Below, piece by piece: positions 8,727 to 17,550 of a DNA stretch of 64,000 nt. The translations under genes were made by a program, and so were the position numbers. The DNA is from CAVYHJ01 sp963768165 [NCBI: uncultured bacterium] (GTDB lineage: Bacteria; UBP4; UBA4092): positions 434,001 to 498,000 of the forward strand of contig CAVYHJ010000028.1 of NCBI GenBank assembly GCA_963768165.1. The letters are read 5' to 3'. Under the pieces are notes generated by a model, which ran no database searches, had not been told where the DNA came from, and was given only the letters and a program-made list of their open reading frames with translations. Each line of letters starts with the position of its first letter. Within the stretch, counting starts at the first letter, position 1.

Positions 8727-8837
8727 ACTTCAGTCGAGGGTTGCGGGACTTTAGTCCATATTATTTCAGACTTTATAGGCTAAAGCCTTACAAGACCGTG
8801 GTCTAAAGACCCGTAGAAGGAATCCTATTTTCGTAGG

Positions 8838-8950
8838 AGGGCTAAGAGATGACATGCAATGTCTACGCCCGAACCTTGTTCGACCCCTGAAGAATCTCCT
8901 AATAAGGAAGCATCGGGAATCCCGTAAACTACACTTAAAATCCCGATGCA
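8838..8950. repeat. dispersed intergenic repeat, copy 2
   Basis: It shares the 49-bp core with 6181-6229 (one mismatch) and ends with a GCATCGGGA hairpin (8910-8918 with 8941-8949). The interval 8727-9016 holds only this and the interrupted palindromic repeat. Confidence 0.75.
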
Positions 8951-9028
8951 TCTTTGGAACGGAAAGTCAAGAAAAAAGAGTTTTCCCTTTTCCCGAAAAC
9001 GTCCTTGTTGACTTTTGGGGATTCCTCG

Positions 9029-9303
9029 AATGGTGTTCCTTCTGGAAACCTGTATAACTTGTTTTTCTCTTATGGAACATCGTGGGTTCTCACCACAACG
9101 ACTGAAATTGTTTTTACTTTGTTGAAAAAATATTTTGTTTTACCTACACATCTTTTGGGGTCTCGAAGACCAATAAAAATTTCGGGAATGGAAGAAGGGG
9201 CCTACTCATCAAAAAAAGGACCTTGAAATGGCCAATGCATCGGGGAGACTCTCCCTCTTCTCCGATCGGAGTCGTCTACCAACGTTCCCCTGCGAGAATT
9301 CGG
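9029..9303 (-). ncRNA. candidate bridge-RNA region of the IS110-family element
   Basis: This non-coding stretch lies between the transposase stop and the sub-terminal repeat. In IS1111-group elements the guide ('bridge') RNA is encoded on this downstream side. It has compact palindromes next to the stop codon: CTCCGATCGGAG (9260-9271) and GGGGAGACTCTCCC (9242-9255). It also has tttttattggt on the minus strand, which recurs in the upstream end of the element. The RNA itself is inferred, not seen. Confidence 0.4.
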
Positions 9304-10362
9304 TTAGGACGGCTGACCAGAACGGATGTAGCGTGCTCTATCTCGGGCTTGTCGTGTCGGGTCGTACTCCTTTCCGGTCAACCACAGCGCATAGATTGCC
9401 GTAACCATACTGCGAGCAACCGTTAATTTGGCGCGATGCGAGGCTCTCCCCTCGTGCATCGTTAAACGCAGATATTGCTGTTGAAACACGCCCCCTCTTT
9501 TACGAACTGCGGATTCCGCTGCTTGTTTGATTGTCCCTTTTAATCTCCGATTGTATTCTTTGGTTAATTTCGTGCTATAGACCTTCTCCCCGGAAGACCG
9601 CTGGTCTATCCGCAGGCCAAAGTATCCCAACAAGCGCTTCTTGGTGGCAAACCGATAAGGAGTTTCCACCAAGGCATAAATGGTGACCGCATGAATCAAA
9701 CCAATGCCATCGATTCTCATAAATCGGCTAATTTCTGGATAGTGCGACTTCTCTTTTCGCAAGGCCAGCAAAATCTCCAAACGGCATCTCCGGGTCTGGT
9801 CGAGTTGTTGCCATAACCCTTCTACAATCATCTGCGGAACCTTCTGGGAAGGCAACTTCTTTCTCCAGGTGTCTCGCTGTTTCTCTCCATACACCGTTTT
9901 TCCATTACAGGGAATCCCATTTTGTCGAAACTTCGCTTTGATCTTATTCTTTAGGCGCGTCTCCAGGGACACGGTATCATGATACGCCAAGACTAACTCT
10001 CGAAACCGGCGCGGCTCGCCCACCGGATGATAAATCTCCTTGAGATATCCCCCACGACCTAATTGTGCCAGTTTCTCCGCATCTACAGAATCCCTTTTCT
10101 GTCCGGCACAGGCAATCCACCGATTCTCTTTCGGATCACTGATCACCAACTCTTCTCCATAGCGCGTACAGGCCTCTTTTGCCCATCCCGCTAAACTTCC
10201 TTCCTCCATGATGACCTTCCGGGGACGAGGCACACTCCGGATATACTCCAGCATCCCTTTCTCACTGGTGGATACGCTCCCGCGTTGGATCACTTTCCCT
10301 TGCTTATTCACTACCGCAAACTCCAGACTGGCGATATGACAGTCCATTCCGATATAATACAT
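9304..10362 (-). CDS. IS110-family DEDD transposase (bridge-RNA-guided recombinase family)
   Basis: A full-length 352-residue protein. The N-terminal RuvC-like DEDD domain shows 'MYYIGMDCHIASLEF' (Asp7), 'IMEEGSLAGW' and 'KRDSVDAEKLAQL'. The middle is helical. The C-terminal Transposase_20 domain shows 'MRIDGIGLIHAVTIYALV' and 'KRLLGYFGLRIDQRSSGEK', which should hold the catalytic Ser. These enzymes work without target duplication and are guided by an RNA made from the element's own non-coding end. The frame is intact. Confidence 0.92.
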   Translation of the reverse strand: MYYIGMDCHIASLEFAVVNKQGKVIQRGSVSTSEKGMLEYIRSVPRPRKVIMEEGSLAGWAKEACTRYGEELVISDPKENRWIACAGQKRDSVDAEKLAQLGRGGYLKEIYHPVGEPRRFRELVLAYHDTVSLETRLKNKIKAKFRQNGIPCNGKTVYGEKQRDTWRKKLPSQKVPQMIVEGLWQQLDQTRRCRLEILLALRKEKSHYPEISRFMRIDGIGLIHAVTIYALVETPYRFATKKRLLGYFGLRIDQRSSGEKVYSTKLTKEYNRRLKGTIKQAAESAVRKRGGVFQQQYLRLTMHEGRASHRAKLTVARSMVTAIYALWLTGKEYDPTRQARDRARYIRSGQPS

Positions 10363-10458
10363 TCGGGTATCTCCTCTCGTCTTTCGATAGATTTTTGTGT
10401 AACCAATAAAAACCTATCATAGCTCGACGAGGAATACCCCTCCGTTCCATATTCTCAT

Positions 10459-13400
10459 CTAAAAAATCTTCCCAATAACTTCTCTTAATTTACACGCCCA
10501 ATACATAGGATAACATAACATACCAGATATTGGACCGGTAACATAATCGCATCCCCACAAACACATCCTCCTACCAAAACCATCTTTTGGCCATTTAAGG
10601 TTACATTGCTCCTCACAAACACACTTATCAAAATCGGCTCGCGCTAGGCAGTCGTCTAATAGTTCTTCACAAGTCGGTTTACCTGGGCATTTAAAGTTGG
10701 GTGGATTGTAAGTGCATAATCCATTTGGATCAGTTAGATTTATTGGATTGTTATTCACATATATGTATCTGCTTGGATAACGAATTAGATCCTTACTCAC
10801 GAACCTCCCCACATTCGGATCATACCATCTGGCGGAGAAATAATAGAGTCCGATATCCGGGTCTAGTTCTTTGGTGGTGAGGTGATAGTTGTTAGGAACA
10901 GAACCAGAGCTTCCACAGACGTTTCCAAACGCCTCCTGGACATAATCGGTATTAATATTTCCACTAGTATCCGAAACAAAAAGAACATTGCCAATCGGAT
11001 CGTAGTGATAGTAATAGTCCGTCCCATACTTACGGACAGAGATGATTTCTTTGATGACTCCCGGTGCCAGGGTATAGACGGCACTGGTGGTATAGGTGCT
11101 GTTATTACTACTGCCTTTTTCCATTAAGGGATTTATCCCTTCAAAGAAGTAGCGGGTATAATTGGTGTTATTTTGTTTCCAGATTCGTTGTCCCAAGGAG
11201 TCATAGAGGTAGTTTATATTGCCATACGAGGTCATGAGGTTTTCGTAATTCCAGCCCAAGGAATTACTTCCTTTGGTAATCTCATTACCATTATTATCAT
11301 AAGTATAGGTATTACTCCCGTTGGAAGTCAACTGGTTGAGGTTATTAAACCCATAATTAGTAATTGTCGTATAATTCCCCCCTACCACATATACCATCTG
11401 AGTACGATTTCCCACTGAGTCATAATTATAAAACCACTCATAGGGAACCGGCCAACCCGTTCTATTCTCCGTAGTTAAGCGATTTAAAGAATCATAGTAA
11501 TAATTTATATTTGATGGAAAGTAACAATGTGCATTAGGATTCCACCACGATTCAGATACTTGGGTACGGTTCCCTGCCAGGTCATAGGTATAGGTATTGG
11601 TAGCGAGAACCGTCGTACTGTTATTGAGGATAAAATCATCGAAAGAGGTGCAGGCATAGGCGCTCATGACGCCAGTATATCCCGCAGGTACACTGGAACC
11701 AAAAATATAGGATAACTGCGACTGCCATCCGCTGGATGTTAAGAGATACAAAGTGACCGTACTCCCCGACACCGTTACTCGCAGACGATACATGTATTCC
11801 CCAATCATAGTGTATGATTTCTTGGTCACATTGCTATACGTTCCCCCGCTGACGTATCCTATTCCAAAGGTTGTCCCATAAGCGTTGGCTCCCGCGTAAT
11901 AGTAATTACTAGCATTGCTGTACCCAAAGACCAGGAATCCATTGACATTCGGAGAAAATGTCATATGCATATCCAGACTGCACTCCACCGTCGGATTACT
12001 CACACTTCCTCCCGCACTATATACTGCCATCTGAAACGAAGTCGCTGCAATATACAATTGATTCGTTTGAATACTCCAATTTCCTACTGCTTGCGTCCAA
12101 TTGGAACCCAAACTACTTCGGTTGAAGTTATCTGTCGGTTGGTAACAGAGGGTATCCAATATCTGATTTCCGCACCCGCAGGAGGTGTAACTATAAGCTG
12201 TAAATACCCCATTGGGATAGATTTCCAAAGTTTTTCGTCCTATCGAATCATAAGCATACTGCGTCCATTGATTAAACCCGTTTTCAATCACCGCAGGGCG
12301 ACCCAAAGCATCATTAAAATAACAGTATAGATTGCCATCGGGATCTATCATTCCTGTTCGTCGGTTATTATTATCGTACGCATACACCATCGAACCCCAC
12401 GGATTGGAGTAACCCGTCACTCGGCTGAGAATATCATATTTCCAGTAAGTCAATCCAATGTACGGGTCGTTTATACTGGTGGTATTGCCTAAAACATCGT
12501 AATAGAATTGGACTGTCGTTCCATTATCATAGCTCCGCATGGTAACCCGATTCATGGAATCATAGAAATAATAGGTCTTTTGATTTTTGGCATCCTGTCG
12601 GCCAGTAACCATATCAAAACAATTATAACTACACTGGGTACTGTTATTGGCAGCATCGGTTTCTTTAATCAGACGATTCCGCAGGTCATAAGTATAATTG
12701 GTGGTATTCTGTTTTGCATCCGTAAAACTCTTTAATAATCCATTCATATAATAAGCGTATTGGGTTACTCCACCTAAATTATCGGTTACGCTTAATAGCC
12801 GATGCATAGTGTCGAAACGATAGAAAGTCTGATGCCCCAATGGATCCATAACTGCTGTTCGATTTCCATAGGTATCATAGAAAAATACCGTGGTACTGTT
12901 ATCCCATTTAATGACCATGGTTAATTCACTATAGGAGTTATAGAAAAACCGAGAAACTTCTCCTAATGCATCGGTAGCAGAAGTCCGATTCCCATAACTA
13001 TCGTAGGCATATTGTATGATATTACCTAATGGATCGGTTATACTTAATAAATTCCGTTGAGAATCGTAGATATAATAGGTTCGTTTGCCATAGGCGTCTA
13101 CAGAGCACGTCATCACGTTGTAGGTATTATTATATATGTTATAAGTGGTATTTCCTGCCACATCAATCACAGCGGTGGTATACCCGTAGGTTGTATCTAC
13201 CATGAAATTAGTATATTTTCCCGCTTGATTTTTTATCGAGACTAAATCACCATTATTATTATACTGATCAGGGAAATTCTGCATATAATCGTAATTATAA
13301 GCCACATTCGTACCGTCTGCATTTGTAATGTTTGTCAAGTTATGATCTTTGTTATCATAAGTTAAAGAAACAGTTTTTAATGTGGTTCCAGAATTGGTGA

Positions 13401-16065
13401 TCGCAATATTAGTTATATACCACCAAATAGTCATGTTATACTGGGTTTGAGTACCATTAATATCCATAATCGTTGTACACTGGCCACCCGCACCATTATA
13501 CGAATAACAGTAAAGGTTTGTCGTCCCGCTATAACTATCGCGTGTGGCTGTGATTTGACTATTTGAATCATAATAATAGTTGACGGTATATCTATCCGGA
13601 TTTTGAATTTGGGTTAAGTTGCTGTTGCTGTCATAGGTATATAGTACAGACCGTCCCCAGGGATCGGTAATAGAGGTCAGTTTGTAATTCGTATATCCAA
13701 AAGTAATCTGACGGCTATCCGGGTCGGTAATGGAGGTAATCATATATGTCGAAGGGTTGGCATATTGACAGGTCACCGAATTATTATTAGGAAAATTGAT
13801 TTGGGCCAACCGGGCATAGTTTTGACTCACACTATCAAATACATATTGTGTTCCGTCTTGAAATTGGAGAGTATATTGACTCCCGGAAACCGTGATTTTA
13901 TTATAAATTGCGTAATGGTCTGACAAATTAGCCGGGAGATAAGACCCATCCGCTGGCTGAACTTGGTATAAGACCTGATCGCCGATTTCATTTATCCAAT
14001 AAATCTCACTGTTCGAGTCGCCAGTTAATTCCAAATCCAGATGCGTTGCATAATTAATCGTCCAGAGGGTTCCCCAGAGTTTGTCGGGACCGTAATTATA
14101 AAATTGCCCACCAGCCGGACCATCTGATCGGGCGTTGGCATAACTGCGATAAACTGTCAGGCTATGTCCACCTTTTATGGAAGGAATACTAATTTGTGGA
14201 AAAACAGTAAATGCCCAGCCGTTTCCGCCGTTGATTGCCAATGAAACGGCACTATTACCACCACCACCGCCGACAGAAGTTATCGCCCCTCCACTTATAC
14301 CAGATGAAGGTTGTCCGGCATTACCATATAAAGGTGCTGAGCTATGTGTCACAGAACCACCCATACTCTGCCCGCCTCCGGGTGGAATAGGCGGATTCGG
14401 ACATGGGCAACTCATCCAAATATTGGCACAATCGAAGGTCACGTCATCCGGAGGAGGAGGAGGATTGCATTGTCCTCCCATAATCGTTTCCATCTGCGAT
14501 TGTGTTAATATCAAAGAACCTGCCGCAGGATTTTTTTGAACCAGCGTTCGGAGATTCTTTTTGGCAACTTGCGGTGAAATCACCAATGCATATCCGGTCC
14601 ATTGCTGTTGGAAATCGGTATTTGATACCTGTTGCTGATCCCCTGCGGAATCCGCGAAATAAATATGTTTTTTATCTATTTTATAAATTGCTATAAAATG
14701 GTCTCGCTGCCGGTGATTTAATTGAACAATCATCGGCAGGGGTAAATGAGTTAATTCCTCAAACCGCGTTTTCAATCCCACGGTCTGAAACCCATTAGCT
14801 TCAGCGGCATGTGCCAGTCCTGCAAAATTGGTTCCTTCATGAGTATAACCGGAGGCAACTTCAAGTTTCTCTACCCCGACGGATACTCCATAATGCGCTA
14901 GAACATAGCGTAAAGCAATCGGTCCGCAATTATTGGTAGACACGGGTACTGTTGCAGGCTTGGTAGAAGTGAATTTTTCCTGAGAATTAGTGTTCACCAA
15001 TTGAGTCGTTTGCTTTGATTGTAAGAACTGCAATTGACGCGGCGCATCCAATCCAACAGAGGTTTTGGAATAGTTATTGATAAGGTTCTGAACCTCTTGT
15101 ATCGCTCCGGTGATATTCCCCTGATAGTAATAAATCCGGGCAATTTGTTTTTCGGCTTCCGGTGCCAGATAACTTGTGGGATAATTCTTAATTAAAGCGC
15201 GATATCCCGCCACGGCTTTATCCCAGTTATTATCCTGATAATCTAAAAAGGATAAACTATATAACGCATGTATATACTGAGTAGAATATTGGGCATAGGT
15301 ATAGGTGGACACAATAGATTGCGCGATACTTCGGGTTAGATTTCGACGACCCATTTTTTGATGAATCAGGCATTGGTTATTTTGCGCTTGTAACGCCCAT
15401 TCCGTGTTCGGCCATTTGTCAACGACTTTTTGGGCCTCGGAGATCGTTCTGCTTGGAGACATGTTTCCATATTCATCTTTTAAGTTTCCATTCATCCAGA
15501 GTTCCGCGATGTGTAATTGGGCGACAGGCGCACAAAAAGTATCGGTGGGATAATCATCTACTATCTTCTTAAAATATTGTGCCGCGGTGGGATAATCATG
15601 TAGCAAATCCCGATATCCTTCCGCATAACGAAGATAGACTGCCGGCATCCAGAAACTATTGGAATAGGATGTAGTTAATTGCACAAAACTGGTACTCCAC
15701 ATGGAAAGATTTTTTTCACGCAGACCAATTCTCATCCGATAATAATAAGCACCATCCTGATAGCCACCGGCGACATTTCCAGTTATTAAATCATTAATAT
15801 GTTTCTGTGCGGTAGAATCATCGCCTGTATCATAATATGAGCGAATAAGATAATATTTGGCACGATTATAGTCGTTTGATGTAGTCTCCCGTGACAGCGC
15901 TTGAATTAAATTGGTTGTGGCGGTTCCGTAATCCCCGGACTTTAAAGCCGACACTCCCTTATTGGTCAAATCACTGGCGGGGGTGGCTAAGACCAGAGAA
16001 ACGAAACTAAAGAATAGAACCGATAATAGTGTTGCACGAACTCGAACGAATGGACTTGTACGCAT
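10459..16065 (-). CDS. giant secreted TPR / C39 peptidase / Rhs-repeat protein with internal double-glycine site
   Basis: This 1868-residue protein starts with a Sec signal peptide ('LLSVLFFSFVSLVLATPA'). Residues about 30-350 are TPR-like. Residues about 370-500 form a C39-type cysteine peptidase domain: Cys380 ('NNCGPIAL'), His456 ('DHFIAIYK') and Asp472 ('FADSAGD'), with family-like spacing, though the usual Gln before the Cys is not seen. A double-glycine site, 'LTQSQMETIMGG', ends at Gly530-Gly531 with hydrophobic residues at -4, -7 and -12 as in peptide leaders cut by C39 enzymes. A Pro-rich linker and about 1,200 residues of YD/Rhs repeats follow. A beta-sandwich (LamG-like) insert sits about residues 1290-1430. 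The Rhs core ends 'GRFVSKDLIRYPSRYIYVNN' and 'DPNG', followed by an 85-residue Cys-rich tip. RBS aaggaga precedes the ATG. No immunity gene is visible downstream; an IS110-family element sits there instead. Confidence 0.9.
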   Translation of the reverse strand: MRTSPFVRVRATLLSVLFFSFVSLVLATPASDLTNKGVSALKSGDYGTATTNLIQALSRETTSNDYNRAKYYLIRSYYDTGDDSTAQKHINDLITGNVAGGYQDGAYYYRMRIGLREKNLSMWSTSFVQLTTSYSNSFWMPAVYLRYAEGYRDLLHDYPTAAQYFKKIVDDYPTDTFCAPVAQLHIAELWMNGNLKDEYGNMSPSRTISEAQKVVDKWPNTEWALQAQNNQCLIHQKMGRRNLTRSIAQSIVSTYTYAQYSTQYIHALYSLSFLDYQDNNWDKAVAGYRALIKNYPTSYLAPEAEKQIARIYYYQGNITGAIQEVQNLINNYSKTSVGLDAPRQLQFLQSKQTTQLVNTNSQEKFTSTKPATVPVSTNNCGPIALRYVLAHYGVSVGVEKLEVASGYTHEGTNFAGLAHAAEANGFQTVGLKTRFEELTHLPLPMIVQLNHRQRDHFIAIYKIDKKHIYFADSAGDQQQVSNTDFQQQWTGYALVISPQVAKKNLRTLVQKNPAAGSLILTQSQMETIMGGQCNPPPPPDDVTFDCANIWMSCPCPNPPIPPGGGQSMGGSVTHSSAPLYGNAGQPSSGISGGAITSVGGGGGNSAVSLAINGGNGWAFTVFPQISIPSIKGGHSLTVYRSYANARSDGPAGGQFYNYGPDKLWGTLWTINYATHLDLELTGDSNSEIYWINEIGDQVLYQVQPADGSYLPANLSDHYAIYNKITVSGSQYTLQFQDGTQYVFDSVSQNYARLAQINFPNNNSVTCQYANPSTYMITSITDPDSRQITFGYTNYKLTSITDPWGRSVLYTYDSNSNLTQIQNPDRYTVNYYYDSNSQITATRDSYSGTTNLYCYSYNGAGGQCTTIMDINGTQTQYNMTIWWYITNIAITNSGTTLKTVSLTYDNKDHNLTNITNADGTNVAYNYDYMQNFPDQYNNNGDLVSIKNQAGKYTNFMVDTTYGYTTAVIDVAGNTTYNIYNNTYNVMTCSVDAYGKRTYYIYDSQRNLLSITDPLGNIIQYAYDSYGNRTSATDALGEVSRFFYNSYSELTMVIKWDNSTTVFFYDTYGNRTAVMDPLGHQTFYRFDTMHRLLSVTDNLGGVTQYAYYMNGLLKSFTDAKQNTTNYTYDLRNRLIKETDAANNSTQCSYNCFDMVTGRQDAKNQKTYYFYDSMNRVTMRSYDNGTTVQFYYDVLGNTTSINDPYIGLTYWKYDILSRVTGYSNPWGSMVYAYDNNNRRTGMIDPDGNLYCYFNDALGRPAVIENGFNQWTQYAYDSIGRKTLEIYPNGVFTAYSYTSCGCGNQILDTLCYQPTDNFNRSSLGSNWTQAVGNWSIQTNQLYIAATSFQMAVYSAGGSVSNPTVECSLDMHMTFSPNVNGFLVFGYSNASNYYYAGANAYGTTFGIGYVSGGTYSNVTKKSYTMIGEYMYRLRVTVSGSTVTLYLLTSSGWQSQLSYIFGSSVPAGYTGVMSAYACTSFDDFILNNSTTVLATNTYTYDLAGNRTQVSESWWNPNAHCYFPSNINYYYDSLNRLTTENRTGWPVPYEWFYNYDSVGNRTQMVYVVGGNYTTITNYGFNNLNQLTSNGSNTYTYDNNGNEITKGSNSLGWNYENLMTSYGNINYLYDSLGQRIWKQNNTNYTRYFFEGINPLMEKGSSNNSTYTTSAVYTLAPGVIKEIISVRKYGTDYYYHYDPIGNVLFVSDTSGNINTDYVQEAFGNVCGSSGSVPNNYHLTTKELDPDIGLYYFSARWYDPNVGRFVSKDLIRYPSRYIYVNNNPINLTDPNGLCTYNPPNFKCPGKPTCEELLDDCLARADFDKCVCEEQCNLKWPKDGFGRRMCLWGCDYVTGPISGMLCYPMYWACKLREVIGKIF

Positions 16066-16186
16066 AATGCATCTCCTTATGGTTATAATGGATAAAGTTT
16101 ATATTTCCTATTGCCTTACTCCTCTTTTTTTAGAAAAAATCAAGCTTTATGCAAGAAATTATAAACCCAATTTTTGTTTTGTCAAT

Positions 16187-16246
16187 TGCCCGAAAGTGAA
16201 ATTTACTGCCCGAATGTGCAATATACTGCCCGAAAGTGAAATTATT
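16187..16246. repeat. three 20-bp iterons upstream of the Rhs gene
   Basis: TGCCCGAAAGTGAAATTTAC-type units start at 16187, 16207 and 16227 (period 20; the middle copy has four changes). They lie about 120-180 bp before the Rhs start codon and downstream of the AraC-type gene. A regulator-binding array is likely; the neighbouring regulator is the obvious candidate. Confidence 0.7.
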
Positions 16247-16340
16247 TTTTTGTTTTGGGATAAAAAACAAATTTTTAAGGTTTAGGGAGATAAAATATGG
16301 AGTACTTTAGAGGGTTTGATGAATCAAACCCCTACCTGAA

Positions 16341-16823
16341 TCAGAGAGAGTCGGTTATATCCTGGAGAGGGAATTTTTGTTCCTGTTCTTTTTTGGCATG
16401 ATAGAATGCATGGTTCGAGATGAACCCCACTTGTTTCATGATCTGCGGAATGGTCAGGCGGGGATTTTCTTGGCGTAATCGTTTGACATGGCCTGCCCGA
16501 AGACAACGCAAACATTCCCGGAAATGGCTCTGCAAGTTATCCCGAAAGAATTGTTGTAATCGGCGTACAGATAACCCGATTTCCCCGGCAACATCCTTAA
16601 TGCGTAATTGGTCATTGGAATAATTCTCCTGCATAAATTGAATGGCTTTTCGCAAGGGTGGAGGCAAACTCAGTAGCTTTTCGGTTACTGAAATCATGAC
16701 CCCCGGTGCCAACGCGCATTGCCATTGGGTGCAAGGCCGGCATTTCCAAGAAAAAACCCTTACCCCGTCTTTTTTCTTTCGAAGGTTCTTTTTCATTGCC
16801 TTTTCCCAACTTGCCAATTCCAC
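16341..16823 (-). CDS. AraC-type helix-turn-helix regulator
   Basis: At most 160 residues. The C-terminal hundred residues form the double-HTH AraC domain: 'LRIKDVAGEIGLSVRRLQQF' (first HTH) and 'LTIPQIMKQVGFISNHAFYH' (second HTH). The N-terminal part is short and has 'CRPCTQWQC', a cluster of three Cys that could sense metal or redox state; a ligand domain is absent. The start is uncertain: a GTG at 16823 or the ATG at 16796. The gene is transcribed towards the Rhs gene, with the 20-bp iterons between them, and another tandem repeat lies upstream. A role in controlling Rhs is inferred from position. Confidence 0.75.
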   Translation of the reverse strand: MELASWEKAMKKNLRKKKDGVRVFSWKCRPCTQWQCALAPGVMISVTEKLLSLPPPLRKAIQFMQENYSNDQLRIKDVAGEIGLSVRRLQQFFRDNLQSHFRECLRCLRAGHVKRLRQENPRLTIPQIMKQVGFISNHAFYHAKKEQEQKFPLQDITDSL

Positions 16824-17010
16824 AGCATCTTACCTAAAAATCACTTTTTGCAAGGGAATAATTTTTTCTCTCTTGTATAGACGTATAGACTGTAAAAAAG
16901 GGTTATTCCTTACAAAATAATTTCTTCCTGCTATAGCAGTGTCATCTCGAAGGCTTTTTCTTACATAATAGTTTACTAAACCACTTAGTAATCGTTTGTC
17001 CAAGGGAGTT

Positions 17011-17043
17011 GGTACGGAGATGGTACGGAGATGATACGGAGAT
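17011..17043. repeat. three 11-bp tandem repeats
   Basis: GGTACGGAGAT occurs at 17011 and 17022 and as GATACGGAGAT at 17033, followed by GGTACC. The 11-bp period is about one helical turn, which would place protein contacts on one face. It lies about 190 bp upstream of the AraC-type gene. Confidence 0.7.
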
Positions 17044-17212
17044 GGTACCTTTCTGATACCTACCCAATTTAGGACAATAATCCCATAAATTAGGAATAAT
17101 TCTTAAATCAAGGACAGGTTTATTCCTAGACGACTGGAAATGGTTTTGGAGTGGAATTGAAATTCTCAATTCCACTTCAAAGACGGATAAGGATTTAACA
17201 GGGAATTGATGA

Positions 17213-17340
17213 AAATAAGTGTGGACAGTGGCGACACTTATTTAGAAGATTGATTTCATGGAGGATAATTTTCAGAGTGGGCAACGCCCACTTTGTTCAC
17301 CATTTCATGGAGATGATCAAAGTCGTCCGGGGCGACTTTG
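17213..17340. repeat. array of three perfect hairpins with different stems
   Basis: Stem 1: aaataagtgt/acacttattt (17213-17222, 17234-17243). Stem 2: agtgggc/gcccact (17276-17282, 17286-17292). Stem 3: caaagtcg/cgactttg (17318-17325, 17333-17340). Stems 2 and 3 are each preceded by tttcatggag. Confidence 0.7.
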
Positions 17341-17488
17341 AAAACCTTTAACAAATGTTAATAGTTTACCTTTAATAAAATCAAGGGTTTAATTTTTGAC
17401 CATTGGGTCAATATTTATTTTCGCCACTATGTGGATTTTTTCAAAGGTCTCCCATGTTAAAAAATCGTTATACGACGGAGAAAAAGAA

Positions 17489-17515
17489 AAGGCGGCTTTG
17501 GTTCAAAACCGCCTT
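17489..17515 (-). terminator. terminator of the 17551-18429 gene
   Basis: The stem aaggcgg...ccgcctt is followed on the minus strand by ttttcttttt. The same GGCGG-type stem ends two neighbouring genes. Confidence 0.8.
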
Positions 17516-17550
17516 GGGTAAAACCTAATTTCTATTTCTTACAAACAAAC

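Larger units (their letters stand above)
7023..8819. repeat. palindromic intergenic repeat interrupted by the IS4 element
   Basis: The left piece ends at 7040 and the right piece runs 8727-8819. Joined, they read cttctacccgacttcagtcg..., then ggctaaagcc and a gtctaaagac hairpin, and end in gtagaag, so the outer ends are inverted. The same layout occurs intact at 46485-46586. Confidence 0.75.
9017..10440 (-). mobile_element. IS110-family element, IS1111-like layout
   Basis: The element holds one DEDD transposase gene. Near its ends lie short inverted repeats: GGGGATTCCTCG (9017-9028) and CGAGGAATACCCC (10428-10440), identical except for one inserted base. Sub-terminal inverted repeats of this kind are typical of the IS1111 group, so true ends should lie a few bases outside. 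Upstream of the transposase only about 65 bp remain inside the repeats, downstream about 275 bp. The right edge is less than 20 bp from the stop codon of the Rhs gene. Confidence 0.75.
16824..17550. other. 727-bp intergenic stretch without a gene
   Basis: It holds a 22-bp sequence (16933-16954) repeated at 56944-56965, three 11-bp tandem repeats (17011-17043), three hairpins (17213-17340) and the terminator of the next gene (17489-17515). No convincing coding frame is present. Confidence 0.7.

Noticed and set aside
9223-9426. Plus-strand small frames in and next to the IS110-family element
   Set aside because: Antisense to the transposase or inside the supposed bridge-RNA region; no ribosome site or recognisable protein.
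16187-16246. Possible CRISPR fragment
   Set aside because: Units follow directly with no spacers and only 20-bp period; better explained as iterons.
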